Positions 36,601-46,020 are shown, numbered from the stretch's first letter. The stretch: 64,000 nucleotides of DNA from Mangrovimonas sp. TPBH4 (GCF_001280505.1 NZ_LBIO01000040.1:248001-312000); one strand, 5' to 3'. The notes: a model not told the origin generated them from the sequence alone. Translations and numbers: made by a program.

Positions 36601-39600
36601 CTACATCACCTGTTGGTGCATCCTCTTCAAAAGGAATTACGGCAATTTCCCATGAATCTTCACTTCCATTGCTATCCCAAGAAGCTGTAAAGCCTTCATC
36701 AGTAACAGAACTAATAGCTAAATTAGACGGCTGTGGACAGCTAGGTATATCTTCTACAATGACATTATCGATAATCAATATTTGCCCAGAACTTGCAATT
36801 TGGAATCCAAAATTAAGAGCTCCAGATAATGGAATATCAATAATCTTTTCAATATAGGTCGTATTATTAACCGGTCCATCTGTTGCAGAATCATACAATT
36901 CGATGTTCATTGATGCCGGATCATTTCCTGAGGTAGACATAAACACCTTAAAGTGATCTGGATATCCAGCATTGTACGCCGCTCTATAGTAAAAACGTAA
37001 TCTTTGGTTGGCCTGAACATTAATAGTAGGCGAAATCAACCAATCATTAATACTTGTTGGTGTAAAAACAGCCGCCGATTGATCTCCTTCGTAAGAATAC
37101 ATAACGTTATTAGTATTCCATCCATCTGCCGTTGGAATGCTCCAACAAGCTTCTGTTTCAGAACCAGAATCAAACGTCTCTATAAATGGTGTGTTGAATG
37201 GATTACATGCAGTAATGAAAGTTACTGGTCCAACCCATCCACTGCTAGAATCACCACAAGAAGACTGAACATACACTTCGTATTCTGTTCCTGCTTCCAA
37301 ACCAGTAGCAGTAAAGGTTGTTTCATCCACTGTTGCGGTGGTGTTACTTGGCAATCCAACTCCTGCTGGTTGTACTGCAACATTCCAAGCAGTTTCATCG
37401 TATCCAGCACTCCAGTCGATATTGGCCGAACTTCCTGTTACTCCAGACACAACAATATCTGTTGGTGTTTGACAGTCATCCGCCGATTCAATGCTTACAT
37501 TATCTAAATGCAAGTGGGAAAACCCTCCTGTAACATCAAATTCTGGCGGTACTCTAAAGGCCACATAAATAGTGCCTGCTTCCGCTTCAAAATACAAGGT
37601 TTTGGTTTCAAAGTTGGCATTGGTGAATTCAAACAACGGATCCAACACGGTAAAACTTGAAGGATTATTATCTGTAGTAGAAATTAATACTTCCATCCCA
37701 AATCTACTTGCAGGGAACAACGCACTAAACAATACTTTATAATCAAACTCCAATTTGTTCAATCCACCATTTACGTTGATAGCTGGAGAAATAAACCAAT
37801 CGTCAAAACCAGCTGGTGGCGCAAATATAGAGGTTTGCACAGCCGCCATATCCGTTAAAGTTGCCCATTGTGCACCATCTCCGTTGGCATTCACTACAGA
37901 CCAACAGAATTTATAAGAATCCTCATCCTCGTCATTAAAAGACTCGAAGTAAGGCACATCAAAACTGTCACATAAAGTGGTAAACTCAAATGGCCCAACC
38001 CACTCACTGTAATCATCTTCTCCACAAATGGCTCTTACATAATATTCGTAATGCGTAGCCGAATCCAAATCATTAGCTGTATAAGGATTTTGATCTGTAA
38101 TGACTCCAGGCTGAGTGAAATCTCCTGGCTCTGTAGGCACTCCAGCACCTGGCGCCTGCACCATAACCTCCCACTGAGACTCATCAGAACCTAAAGTCCA
38201 GCTCAATTCAGCCGAAGTAGTTTGAATGTTCGCCACAGTCAATTCTGAAGGTTGCGGACAGGTAGGAATATTTTCAATTAAAATATCATCAATCGACAAA
38301 CGCGTTGCCGCTTCTTCTGGGTTAGGCGTTACTACCCAAGCAATGTTTACTTCTCCAGTTACAATAGGAAGTTCTACTTCAACTTCTTCCCATGCCCCGT
38401 TAGTAATTACGGTTTCTGGCAATACCTCAGTAGTAAAATTTTCTGCTCCAACACCTGTAGTAGATAATTTGATAGAATAAGTAGAGGTTCCGTTAGTTGC
38501 TCTATGCTTATAGATCAAACGTTTTGGCTGCGCCGTAAAGTTCAATCTTGGAGATGAAAAGATATCATTGTTATTCCCTGGGTTATCCAGCGTTGCAATG
38601 GTAGGATATCCTGTAAGGTAGCCCCATTGAAATTGATCTTCATTTACGTTGATACTGTACCAACATGGTTCAGGAGTACTTGAGTTAGCCCCTGTAAAAT
38701 CTTCAAAAAATGGTATTGTAAAGGTCTCACATTGTGTGGTAAAGGTATAAGGGTTAGCCCAAGCACCTGTAGCACCTCCACAAATGGATCTTACATAAAA
38801 ATCGTAAGTTGTTCCAGCTACAAGCCCAGTATCAATAACATTCCCAGTTAAAGTAGAGGTCGCTACAATACCAGTAGTAGGTACTGGATCTCCAGTTGGC
38901 ACCACTGCATACTCCCATGAATCTGCAAAACCACCAACGTTTTCCCAAGACATCGATACACTCGTAGCCGTTAAATCAGTGTAGTCAATTCCGGTTGGAG
39001 GCGCACAAGAGGACCCTTGCATTTCGAAAGTGAAACAGATTCCAGCATTCATGGTAAGGTTGGAAGAGATGACAATAATATAGGTATTGCCAGCTTCTAC
39101 CAAAAAGCCTTCCAAAGAAGCGTTCATATTACTCGTGGTAGTATTGATTCCGTCCAAACAAGTTACCCCAACATCCTCACAACTTTCATATATCAATACC
39201 GTAGAATAGGCATTCCAACAGTTTTCACCGGCACCGGCACCTGTTGCTGTACTTTGATAAAAGTTTACCAAGCCATCTTCTTCTGGTGTATAGGACAAAA
39301 ATATTTTATCTCCATTCAACATATTCCAAGTAGCTGGTACACCAGAAATACAGTTTGTCCCTGCGGTATCATAAACAAGATCTGGATTACTATAATTGCT
39401 TAGATTGTCTTCAAGAATAAAAGGTTCGGTTAAATCTGAAATTACAATTGCCTCATCACAAGACAGTCCCAATTCATTAGTTGTAAAGTTCACAGGTCCA
39501 ACCCATTCACTTACGGTACCATTATCACAAACTGCCTGCAGATATACATCGTACGATGTACCACCTTCCAAACCTGTAATGGTATAAGAAGTACCATCTA

Positions 39601-40402
39601 CTGGCGTTGTGTCTTCATCTGGCAAACCTCCTTCCGGAGCAATATCTAAATTGAAACTTGTTGCAGATGGGTGCGACCAGGTCACCAAACCACCTTCAGT
39701 AGTTAAATTTGAAATGTCAATATCGGCTAAAGCTACATCCGCACAACCTTCCAACACTTCCACATCATCTACAAACCACTCATCACCTGTTGGCGCAGCT
39801 CCGTTTTGTGTATTGATAGCAACAAAGGCCACATACACATCTACACCGGCAATGCTTGACATGTCAACAATCTGTTGTTCGTATTCTGTACCTAAATCGT
39901 CTTCTGTAAAGGTTGCTAAAGTCACGTTAAACCCAAACACATCAGGCTGAGCTGCGGTAGACACTCTAATTTCATAAGTGGCTCCATTATCAGCTGCCGT
40001 TGCTTGTTTGGTGTAGAAATGAAGTTCTCCATTTGCAGGAATGGTAAACTGTGGTGTTACCAAATAATACTCTGCAGTATTGGCATCTCCAATATTATCT
40101 GCACTTGGATTAACAGACACGGCATTGGTCCCTAAATATCCGTCTGAGGTCATCCCCCATTCGGCGGTCCCAACTTCATTGTCAAGAAGTGTCCATGTTG
40201 CAGGCACACCACTTTCAAATGATTCGTTAGCCAATTGTGAAAATCCTTTGGTAGTTAAAAGAAAAAATACCCCTATGGTCAATAGGAGTTTTAGCTTCCC
40301 TTTTAAGAGGTCCATTCCTGTAGATGTGTTAACATCCACATGAAAATCTCTTCGCAAAAAGAGGGCAGTTTTTGCTACAGTTAATTGTAACTTGTTTTTC
40401 AT
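33608..40402 (-). CDS. giant fibronectin-III adhesin-like protein with T9SS type B sorting domain
   Basis: A 2264-residue surface protein, the largest in the window. The ATG at 40402 is used; a TTG five codons earlier is unlikely. At least six fibronectin type III-like domains (xCPQPTxLxxxx ... YVRAIC ... WVGPxxFTT) alternate with about four jelly-roll 'choice-of-anchor' domains (FESFN...CW). The final 80 residues (ISPDGNGKNDTFD, IFNRYGTEVYNF, LPTGTYFYSIE) are a type B sorting domain. The signal peptide is preceded by an odd 29-residue positively charged stretch; the ATG at 40315 would give a normal leader. It is a likely adhesin for gliding or attachment, exported with the PorP/SprF and OmpA partners downstream. 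Confidence 0.88.
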   Translation of the reverse strand: MKNKLQLTVAKTALFLRRDFHVDVNTSTGMDLLKGKLKLLLTIGVFFLLTTKGFSQLANESFESGVPATWTLLDNEVGTAEWGMTSDGYLGTNAVSVNPSADNIGDANTAEYYLVTPQFTIPANGELHFYTKQATAADNGATYEIRVSTAAQPDVFGFNVTLATFTEDDLGTEYEQQIVDMSSIAGVDVYVAFVAINTQNGAAPTGDEWFVDDVEVLEGCADVALADIDISNLTTEGGLVTWSHPSATSFNLDIAPEGGLPDEDTTPVDGTSYTITGLEGGTSYDVYLQAVCDNGTVSEWVGPVNFTTNELGLSCDEAIVISDLTEPFILEDNLSNYSNPDLVYDTAGTNCISGVPATWNMLNGDKIFLSYTPEEDGLVNFYQSTATGAGAGENCWNAYSTVLIYESCEDVGVTCLDGINTTTSNMNASLEGFLVEAGNTYIIVISSNLTMNAGICFTFEMQGSSCAPPTGIDYTDLTATSVSMSWENVGGFADSWEYAVVPTGDPVPTTGIVATSTLTGNVIDTGLVAGTTYDFYVRSICGGATGAWANPYTFTTQCETFTIPFFEDFTGANSSTPEPCWYSINVNEDQFQWGYLTGYPTIATLDNPGNNNDIFSSPRLNFTAQPKRLIYKHRATNGTSTYSIKLSTTGVGAENFTTEVLPETVITNGAWEEVEVELPIVTGEVNIAWVVTPNPEEAATRLSIDDILIENIPTCPQPSELTVANIQTTSAELSWTLGSDESQWEVMVQAPGAGVPTEPGDFTQPGVITDQNPYTANDLDSATHYEYYVRAICGEDDYSEWVGPFEFTTLCDSFDVPYFESFNDEDEDSYKFCWSVVNANGDGAQWATLTDMAAVQTSIFAPPAGFDDWFISPAINVNGGLNKLEFDYKVLFSALFPASRFGMEVLISTTDNNPSSFTVLDPLFEFTNANFETKTLYFEAEAGTIYVAFRVPPEFDVTGGFSHLHLDNVSIESADDCQTPTDIVVSGVTGSSANIDWSAGYDETAWNVAVQPAGVGLPSNTTATVDETTFTATGLEAGTEYEVYVQSSCGDSSSGWVGPVTFITACNPFNTPFIETFDSGSETEACWSIPTADGWNTNNVMYSYEGDQSAAVFTPTSINDWLISPTINVQANQRLRFYYRAAYNAGYPDHFKVFMSTSGNDPASMNIELYDSATDGPVNNTTYIEKIIDIPLSGALNFGFQIASSGQILIIDNVIVEDIPSCPQPSNLAISSVTDEGFTASWDSNGSEDSWEIAVIPFEEDAPTGDVDPAYSYIADASPFAVTGLTEASKYNVYVRAICSDTDKSEWVGPMEVTTICDMDNLCEYTITLVDENFPTFPSVDVYQNGQLMQTLFFYNGDDTFPEFTLFLCTGVEFELYFNTVGYNPDQFLDWQVILEDYQGEEVATITGLPPQQTFYTGIAQCGEVACPQPTDLTANGAAEFSWTPGGDETQWEVAVQPVDNGTLPQSGTVVNTPSYVPTAADFVFDNVGTYEYFVRAICSDGETSYWSGPYAFAVGDDISTAMNIPINEGEDCEEAIVDISFRNASLSPEALSCGDEVESDIWFEFTATSRVQHFMIDGFENPLHAGTAMVVEPFPHITMTLYKELTDGSLEEMGCTFDNLFVASYSTELVVGDNYKLRLSLTTPEVSTRTFTLCTTTPEDLCAMSAPNGGFEHPSIPSYSGSYLNAVDQAVIPGWTSSVEITEEGASYLFFWEAVNNSFFTIYEGGQAITLIGPNADVPQEDDPIKGIYRDFDTSEITQMFYTFAHLPRAAGNTIQLFAGPPEGPYVNIREEAGVVGSWGNYSGTYNVPEGQSTTRFIFRNKYSGFGVILDGTNFMANNSINTFTNDQLDCANNSIQMSAEGTGTWISAEDNPGPVLFSDASSREVTVSGFTVPGTYTFIWQTRYCDDMVTVEYDGIEESPVVESPIMYCVGTVAEQLTATVEGDYTLLWYTEAVGGTGSTEAPTPDTSVAGTTSYYVGYVDASGCEGPRSEIVVEVNDITTPTTDFTYEDVYCPDSGSAMPVLSEEFTLGGSFSSQAGLDINPDTGEINVATSTPGEYTITYEIVEDADICLLGGMSTYTVTILDNLTSEISEDCDNAEIILTAAPVGEAYNPDEVEYVWTDANGEVVGENSSTFNVTDYVTFDNPDATVPTQFTVTVTLGGCSTSASYTVEKFSCGEIPKGISPDGNGKNDTFDLTGFQVVKLSIFNRYGTEVYNFSGSYTNQWGGQSKDGDELPTGTYFYSIETQNGTNETGWVYINRAK

Positions 40403-40566
40403 CGTTTGCAATTTCAATTAGTATTTCCGCTCTAAAACTATACATAAATATAACATATATATAGGTAAAGACTTTAATATTTACTGAAATTTGAAAGCCT
40501 AAAAGGCTCATCAAAAACATGAAAACCAGCATTTTACCAACAATCAACCTTAATCTTAAGAAACTG

Positions 40567-41718
40567 TTAAGGTTTAGTCTTTTGAAGATTCTCAACCTGC
40601 CTTTTAAGAGCTTTAATACGGTTTTTGTCCTTAATTTCCATAAAAACAATCCCTCCTAAAAGCATGATACCGGCCACTAAAATAACCTTTATATTAAATG
40701 AAAACCGCGACTGGATATTGTCAATTTGAACATCCTTTAGGCGATCATTTTCTTGAATGGCATCACTAATGGAATTCCTTTCGGACAGCTGAATTTCATC
40801 CTTGGTCGCTAAAAAATGGGTGTAGTAAACTTGATATTGTTCCCAATTATCCAGAGCCAAATAGTTTTCAAACAGCCCTTGATAAATACCCTGGTTCAAT
40901 ACCAAATCACCCACATCCTTCGATTGGCTGAGTGCGTTTTGTAATAAATCGACAGCCTCTTGATACCGCTCTTCCTGTGCATAGACTTCGGCCAATCCTT
41001 TTTGAGCAAAGGACACCAAACTATTAGCCCCTTTTACTTTCGCCAATTCAATAGATTTGTTATAGCTTTCCTTGGCTTCTTCATATTGCGATAAAGTGGC
41101 ATAACAATTCCCTTTATTGTAATATGCAATGCTTAAATTGGTTTCATAAAACAGCCCCTTTGCTTCATACTCTTTGATACCCTTTTCAAAAAAATTCAAG
41201 GCAATATCGCAACTCAAATTTTCCCTGTAGATAAACCCCTTTACAATATAGGTCTTGGCCAAAAAGGTACGTACCGAATCCCTATTTGGATAGGCCAAAC
41301 AAGCCTTTTCGGTTTTGTCCAAAAACTCTATGGATTTGTCATAAATATTCATTTGCTGGTAAAGAATGCCTGTTTTAGACAAAATCTCTATTGCCAACAA
41401 TGAATTATCAACCTGCTCCATAAGCTCGTTGGCCAATGAAATATATTCCAAAGCCTTTTGATAATCGCGCTTCGAAGAATAGGCAAGGGACACCAAAGCC
41501 AAGGCCTTCACCCTTATATCCATGTCGTTGCTTTTGTCTTCATACACCTCCAACCCAAATTGAATGCAACTTTCGGGATCCTCATACACCTGGTTGGTCT
41601 TCAACGCTATCAAATCTTCCAGATCCTTATCACTTAATGAATTTTGCGTATAGCCTTGTAACATCCCAAATAGGACCAACATACAAAAACCAAAAATCCA
41701 TTTCTTGATACCCATCAT
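40567..41718 (-). CDS. TPR membrane protein, HTH-less counterpart of the upstream regulator
   Basis: A 383-residue protein with a signal peptide (about 1-24), about seven TPR-like helical pairs (40-320), one transmembrane helix near the C-terminus (about 342-360) and a short coiled-coil end. The layout is that of the TPR-AraC protein encoded just upstream, minus the DNA-binding domain. The stop codon of that gene is directly followed by this gene's ATG-ATG, so the two are translated together. A role as partner or modulator of that regulator is inferred. Confidence 0.8.
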   Translation of the reverse strand: MMGIKKWIFGFCMLVLFGMLQGYTQNSLSDKDLEDLIALKTNQVYEDPESCIQFGLEVYEDKSNDMDIRVKALALVSLAYSSKRDYQKALEYISLANELMEQVDNSLLAIEILSKTGILYQQMNIYDKSIEFLDKTEKACLAYPNRDSVRTFLAKTYIVKGFIYRENLSCDIALNFFEKGIKEYEAKGLFYETNLSIAYYNKGNCYATLSQYEEAKESYNKSIELAKVKGANSLVSFAQKGLAEVYAQEERYQEAVDLLQNALSQSKDVGDLVLNQGIYQGLFENYLALDNWEQYQVYYTHFLATKDEIQLSERNSISDAIQENDRLKDVQIDNIQSRFSFNIKVILVAGIMLLGGIVFMEIKDKNRIKALKRQVENLQKTKP

Positions 41719-43308
41719 CTAGTTGTTGCTTAGTTCTTCGTTGCGTTCTTCGTTGCGTTCTTCCTTTAACAAATTGATATAGGTTGCCGGTGGCATCCCT
41801 ACAATATTCTTAAATACCGTAGCAAAACTACTGTGTGACGAAAAGCCACACTCCTCTGCCAAGACACTTATTTTATAATTGATATAATTGGGGTCCTCTT
41901 TCAACTTCTCAATAATATAATTGATGCGAAGCTTATTGATAAACGTATTAAAATTGTCGTTATAGTGCTTGTTGATGATTTCGGACAAGTATTTGGTATT
42001 GGTTTCAAATTGTCCTGCCAACACCGCAATAGACATATCCTTACTCAAGAATTTCCTTGAATTTTGGAATTTCTTCAACTTCGACAAAATTGTTTTTTCG
42101 GTTTCCTCTGGAATTACCAACTTTTTGACTGTTTTGCGTTTGGCTGGTTTAATTTTAGCCAAATTGGTGCGGTTGATCTCCAAATACCGAATGATTTCTC
42201 CCAAACGCCTCTTTTTGAAATAACTTTTCAGCAATACCAATAGACCGATACCGATAACCAACAAAAATCCCGCCACCGCCATATAAATGTATTCCTTATA
42301 TCTATTCTCCGATGCTGCAATAGCCGCTTCATTTTCTTTCCCTATTAAATTGTACAAAGTATTTACCGCTTCCCGCTCCTTAACCTCTACCTCCTTGTTC
42401 AATAGTAAAAACTCGTAATTGTAAACTTTGTGCTGATTGTTCTGTCCTGCCGAAAGGTAGTTGAGCGCCAATTCTTGATTGATTTCCTTGAGCAACGAAC
42501 GGTTATCCAGAATCTCCGCAAATTTTAAGGCAATAAACAAGGTCTCTTCACTTTTTCTAAAAGCACCCTGTTTGTGGTTTAAGGCCCCAATAGCTTTAAA
42601 AGCCATAGCCTTGCTATATAAATTATTACTATTGGATTGGTCTATCAACTTCAGGGCCTTGTTGGCATCTGCCATAGCTGACTCATAATTTGCCGTTTGC
42701 TGCAAGGCGACTTCTTTGGCCAAATAAAAGGCTATATAATCTTCAGGGGAACTGCTTAGGAACTCGCCAAACTCCTGTTCCATCTGCTCCAAAAGTCCTA
42801 AAGTTTTGGCCTTGTCCTTGGCAACATCCAAATCCAACTGCTCAAGTTCCAATCTAAACCGCAAGGAATCTTTGGTCCTTGCCGAAGCTACCTCATCAAT
42901 CCAGTCGGCGATGTGTTCACTATAGGTTGGGATAGCGCCTTGCAATTGCAGCTCACGCAACAATTTCACCTTAAATACGCCTATGGCCGCCCTTTCCTTG
43001 TAGTTGTTTTTAGCCACTCGAGCACTCGCATTAAACAGCCAGTCGACAGCTTGTTTATACTCGCCTTTTACCCAATAACACTTGGCCAACAGAAGGCCCA
43101 TCTGTGCCTGAATCTCATCTTCGCCCTCATGACTTTTCATGATGACCTCCGCAATTTTTATGGCTTCTTCTGGATTGGAAAAGACCAATTCATTGGCCTT
43201 AAGTTGCAAATCATCGGCTTGGGCATACAGAACAGAGGCTCCAGTAACGCCCCACGAAAGCCCTAGGGCAAAGGTGATGGCATAAAGGCGTTTAAAACAC
43301 AATTTCAT
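41719..43308 (-). CDS. TPR sensor with C-terminal AraC-type DNA-binding domain
   Basis: A 529-residue membrane regulator with a signal peptide (about 1-28), extracytoplasmic TPR helices (about 35-330), a transmembrane helix (about 350-368) and a C-terminal AraC-type HTH (about 415-520; IAVLAGQFETNTKYLSEIINKHYND and AEECGFSSHSSFATVFKNIVG). Such proteins sense the periplasm and control genes directly. The last codons carry a 12-bp tandem repeat (41733-41763) that gives EERNEERNEE before the stop. It may control the adhesin operon downstream or the sugar genes on the other side. Confidence 0.88.
   Translation of the reverse strand: MKLCFKRLYAITFALGLSWGVTGASVLYAQADDLQLKANELVFSNPEEAIKIAEVIMKSHEGEDEIQAQMGLLLAKCYWVKGEYKQAVDWLFNASARVAKNNYKERAAIGVFKVKLLRELQLQGAIPTYSEHIADWIDEVASARTKDSLRFRLELEQLDLDVAKDKAKTLGLLEQMEQEFGEFLSSSPEDYIAFYLAKEVALQQTANYESAMADANKALKLIDQSNSNNLYSKAMAFKAIGALNHKQGAFRKSEETLFIALKFAEILDNRSLLKEINQELALNYLSAGQNNQHKVYNYEFLLLNKEVEVKEREAVNTLYNLIGKENEAAIAASENRYKEYIYMAVAGFLLVIGIGLLVLLKSYFKKRRLGEIIRYLEINRTNLAKIKPAKRKTVKKLVIPEETEKTILSKLKKFQNSRKFLSKDMSIAVLAGQFETNTKYLSEIINKHYNDNFNTFINKLRINYIIEKLKEDPNYINYKISVLAEECGFSSHSSFATVFKNIVGMPPATYINLLKEERNEERNEELSNN
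41733..41763. repeat. 12-bp tandem repeat at the 3' end of the TPR-AraC gene
   Basis: GTTCTTCGTTGC is repeated 2.6 times in frame, encoding EERN units near the C-terminus. Copy number changes would alter the tail by four residues without a frameshift. Confidence 0.85.
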
Positions 43309-43601
43309 TGGCTTGCGTAGTCTGATCTGTTATAATTTAATTGCGGTGCGCTACAAATATAGGTTTAAAAACATAATTTCTACCATCTGTTTGCTCCGAC
43401 TATGCAATATGATTATTCTTACATTAAATATAAGGTGACACAGGCACCATTACAGCTAAGTTCTACTCTTCAAAATTCCTTAAAAACTCTTGGTGTTCAT
43501 GTCTCCTTAATACTTGGAACCATTACTTTTTTGCAGAAGATTTTCATTTTATACTATCTTTATCGGCACAAGCACTACGGATTACTATAATAACGCCATC
43601 C
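43309..43601. other. divergent intergenic region between regulator and sugar genes
   Basis: About 290 bases without a credible gene; the 62-codon plus-strand frame inside shows no coding features. Promoters for the minus-strand TPR-AraC gene and the plus-strand mutarotase must lie here, but no clear elements are picked out. Confidence 0.45.
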
Positions 43602-43937
43602 ATGACCTATTGTTTCACCTTGGATCTAAAACCTGATCCTCAACTCATTGCCCAATACGAAGATTGGCACAATCCACAAAATATCAAACCCGAAATAGTT
43701 GCAGGCCTACGAAGTATTGGCATTGAGGAAATGCAAATTTTCCGATGGAACACCCGTATGTGTATGGTAGTGACTGTTCCCGAAGACTTCAATTGGGAAG
43801 CCCAAATGGCCAAACTAGCCGAAATGCCTGGACAAAAGGAATGGGAACTCCTTATGGACGCCTACCAACAGCGCCTCACAGATAGCCAAGACAAATGGCT
43901 TGAAATGACCCCAATTTTTAAACTTACCGATTGTTAA
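43602..43937 (+). CDS. L-rhamnose/L-fucose mutarotase-family protein
   Basis: A 111-residue single-domain protein of the RhaM-like ferredoxin-fold family, which interconverts the alpha and beta forms of 6-deoxysugars. The family features seen are an N-terminal FTLDLKPDP strand, a conserved WHN after a helix, and the WNTRMCMVVTVPEDF strand pair. It sits 7 bases before a FucP-type symporter gene, so L-fucose (or another 6-deoxyhexose) is the likely sugar. The following enzymes of fucose catabolism are not in the window. Confidence 0.83.
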   Translation: MTYCFTLDLKPDPQLIAQYEDWHNPQNIKPEIVAGLRSIGIEEMQIFRWNTRMCMVVTVPEDFNWEAQMAKLAEMPGQKEWELLMDAYQQRLTDSQDKWLEMTPIFKLTDC

Positions 43938-43943
43938 CCTACT

Positions 43944-45203
43944 ATGAATAACACCACCAAAGGGCCTGTTGTAATGCCCAAATATCTGTTGCCTTTTATT
44001 TTATTATCCCTTTGCTTTATGGGCTGGGGAATTGCCAACAATTTAACGGATCCACTAGTAAGAGTTTTTAAGGCGGTGTTTGGAAACCTAAGCACTTTTC
44101 AAGCATCCCTCATACAGTTTACCTTCTACTTTGGGTATTTCTGTATGGCCATACCGGGTGCGCTTCTTTCCCGTAAATACTCTTATAAAACTGGGGTATT
44201 GGTAGGTTTGGGACTATATGTGCTAGGCTGTTTTTTACTATATCCTTCAACGCTGTTACAAGAGTTTGTGTTCTTTTGCCTGTCCTATTACATTTTAGCC
44301 TGTGGGCTTGGCATCTTAGAGACCAACGCCAACCCCTACATGCTTAGTTTAGGCCCTAAAGACACCGCTACCAAACGTTTGAACCTTGCCCAATCCTTTA
44401 ATCCTGTAGGTTCTGTTATTGGAGTATTAATGTGCCAAATCATGATTATGGCCAAAATGCCTTTGGATGCCGAAGGCAATATCTCAATAGACGCATCTCA
44501 AATTCAGGAAACCCTCAACATTGTAATTTTCCCTTACCTGTCGGTGGCAGGTATTTTGGTATTGGTGTGGATTTTAATTGCCGCCACCAAGATGCCAAAA
44601 GAGGCTAGCCCCGATAAAAAAGTACGCATGAGGCAAACATTCTTGAAACTATTTAAACAAAAGAACTATCGCTTTGCCGTGATTGCCCAATTTTTCTATG
44701 TGGGTGCACAAATTTCAGTGTGGACCTATACCAACTTTTACATCCCTGAAGAACTGGCCACCACACAAGAAATGGCTCTGCAATACCATACCTTAGCCCT
44801 CATTCTCTTTGGAGTGTTCCGTTGGATCTTTACCGCCCTAATGCAACGTTTTCGTCCGGAAAGTCTGTTATTGGTATCAGCAATTATCGCGACCATCCTT
44901 ACCTTGAACGTGATCTTTATTGGTGACTTAATAGGTGTGGCTTCTCTAATAGGTATTTCTGCTTTTATGAGCTTGATGTTCCCTACCATTTTTGGGATGG
45001 GCTGCGAAGGATTGGACGAGGACGAAACCAAGGTAGGTTCCTCCGGCCTTATCATGGCCATCTTGGGTGGCGCAGTATTAACTCCCGTACAAGGTGGACT
45101 TCTGGATGTGTTCGGAACCCCCTATTCCTACCTTATCCCCTTAATTTGCTTTATTGTGATTGGGGCTTATGCCTGGTATTATAAAGGATTGGAGAGAGTC
45201 TAG
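43944..45203 (+). CDS. fucP: FucP-like L-fucose:proton symporter, major facilitator superfamily
   Basis: A 419-residue inner-membrane transporter with about 12 hydrophobic helices and the FucP-type N-terminal features (FMGWGIANNLTDPLVRVFK, QFTFYFGYFCMAIPGALLSRKY). Members import L-fucose or related sugars together with protons. It follows the mutarotase by 7 bases and is in the same operon. The specificity is taken from the family and the mutarotase, so the symbol is tentative. Confidence 0.82.
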   Translation: MNNTTKGPVVMPKYLLPFILLSLCFMGWGIANNLTDPLVRVFKAVFGNLSTFQASLIQFTFYFGYFCMAIPGALLSRKYSYKTGVLVGLGLYVLGCFLLYPSTLLQEFVFFCLSYYILACGLGILETNANPYMLSLGPKDTATKRLNLAQSFNPVGSVIGVLMCQIMIMAKMPLDAEGNISIDASQIQETLNIVIFPYLSVAGILVLVWILIAATKMPKEASPDKKVRMRQTFLKLFKQKNYRFAVIAQFFYVGAQISVWTYTNFYIPEELATTQEMALQYHTLALILFGVFRWIFTALMQRFRPESLLLVSAIIATILTLNVIFIGDLIGVASLIGISAFMSLMFPTIFGMGCEGLDEDETKVGSSGLIMAILGGAVLTPVQGGLLDVFGTPYSYLIPLICFIVIGAYAWYYKGLERV

Positions 45204-45233
45204 GCTTAGTACTGCATTCAATTTTAGATCCAT

Positions 45234-45241
45234 TATATTTG
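45234..45241 (+). promoter_or_regulatory. candidate -7 element of the lipoprotein gene at 45290
   Basis: TATATTTG matches TAnnTTTG exactly, 49 bases before the ATG. No good TTTG is seen at the -33 position. Confidence 0.35.
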
Positions 45242-45289
45242 TAAGAAAATTACATATATTAGTGTCCGTCAATTCAAACACCAACCCAA

Positions 45290-45976
45290 ATGAAAAAATC
45301 GTTTGTACTTATTGCCCTTTGCACTTGTTTGTTCTCCTGTAAAACTACTATGGTAAACCTTCTTATCAAGGACCCAAAGGTTGAAAACACAGAAACCATA
45401 AAAGCCTTTCAACAGAAACACGAGTACCCAACCACCAACTCTTTAATCCTTGTGGCTGATACTACAGCCATTGTTCAAGAAATGTTCAAAGGGATGTCTG
45501 AAGGGTATTACATCTTCAATTCCAAAGGCGAGCTATTATGCTACAATGGCCAATCAACTTGTAGTGGCGAACAATTTAGGCAGTTCCTGAAGACCTCTTC
45601 TGAAACCTTTACGCATTGTAACGATAAAAACCTAACACTTGATTCGGTATTGGCACAAACCTACGATTTAAACAACCAACCCGTACAAAGGAAACAATTT
45701 GAAAATACCGATTACTATATCGTGAGCTATTGGGCCAAATTCATGGGCGGCAAACGTGGCTACGAGGATGCCGTTTTGTGGATGGAAGAGGAACTGGCCA
45801 AAAACAATTCCGATACCAGTGTCACTTTCATTAAAATCAACACCGATTTACAGGAAAGTTGGGGCATGAAAGCAGGCGAAAAAGTAAGACTCAAATTTAA
45901 GATAAAGGACAACTCCATGAAGTTAAAACTTTCGGACCTCCCTTATGAAAACCCGCCTTCAACCGTTAAAAGTTAA
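45290..45976 (+). CDS. hypothetical lipoprotein
   Basis: A 228-residue protein with a signal sequence and lipobox ending LFSC (Cys17). The middle contains cysteines in ELLCYNGQSTCSG and HCND that could form disulfides. No domain is recognised. It opens a run of plus-strand genes for small exported or membrane proteins without known function that continues to 50.5 kb. Confidence 0.68.
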   Translation: MKKSFVLIALCTCLFSCKTTMVNLLIKDPKVENTETIKAFQQKHEYPTTNSLILVADTTAIVQEMFKGMSEGYYIFNSKGELLCYNGQSTCSGEQFRQFLKTSSETFTHCNDKNLTLDSVLAQTYDLNNQPVQRKQFENTDYYIVSYWAKFMGGKRGYEDAVLWMEEELAKNNSDTSVTFIKINTDLQESWGMKAGEKVRLKFKIKDNSMKLKLSDLPYENPPSTVKS

Positions 45977-46020
45977 GGAAAGATAACACTCATACGGTCC
46001 TCCGAAGGGGACAATAAAAA

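Noticed and set aside
40546..40574. Inverted repeat AACCTTAA / TTAAGGTT around the stop codon of the TPR gene
   Set aside because: No T run on either strand; an 8-bp AT-rich dyad of this kind is weak evidence for a terminator.
43402..43590. 62-codon plus-strand frame between the regulator and the mutarotase
   Set aside because: It lies in a divergent promoter region, has no clear start context or recognisable features, and looks like a random open frame in AT-rich DNA.
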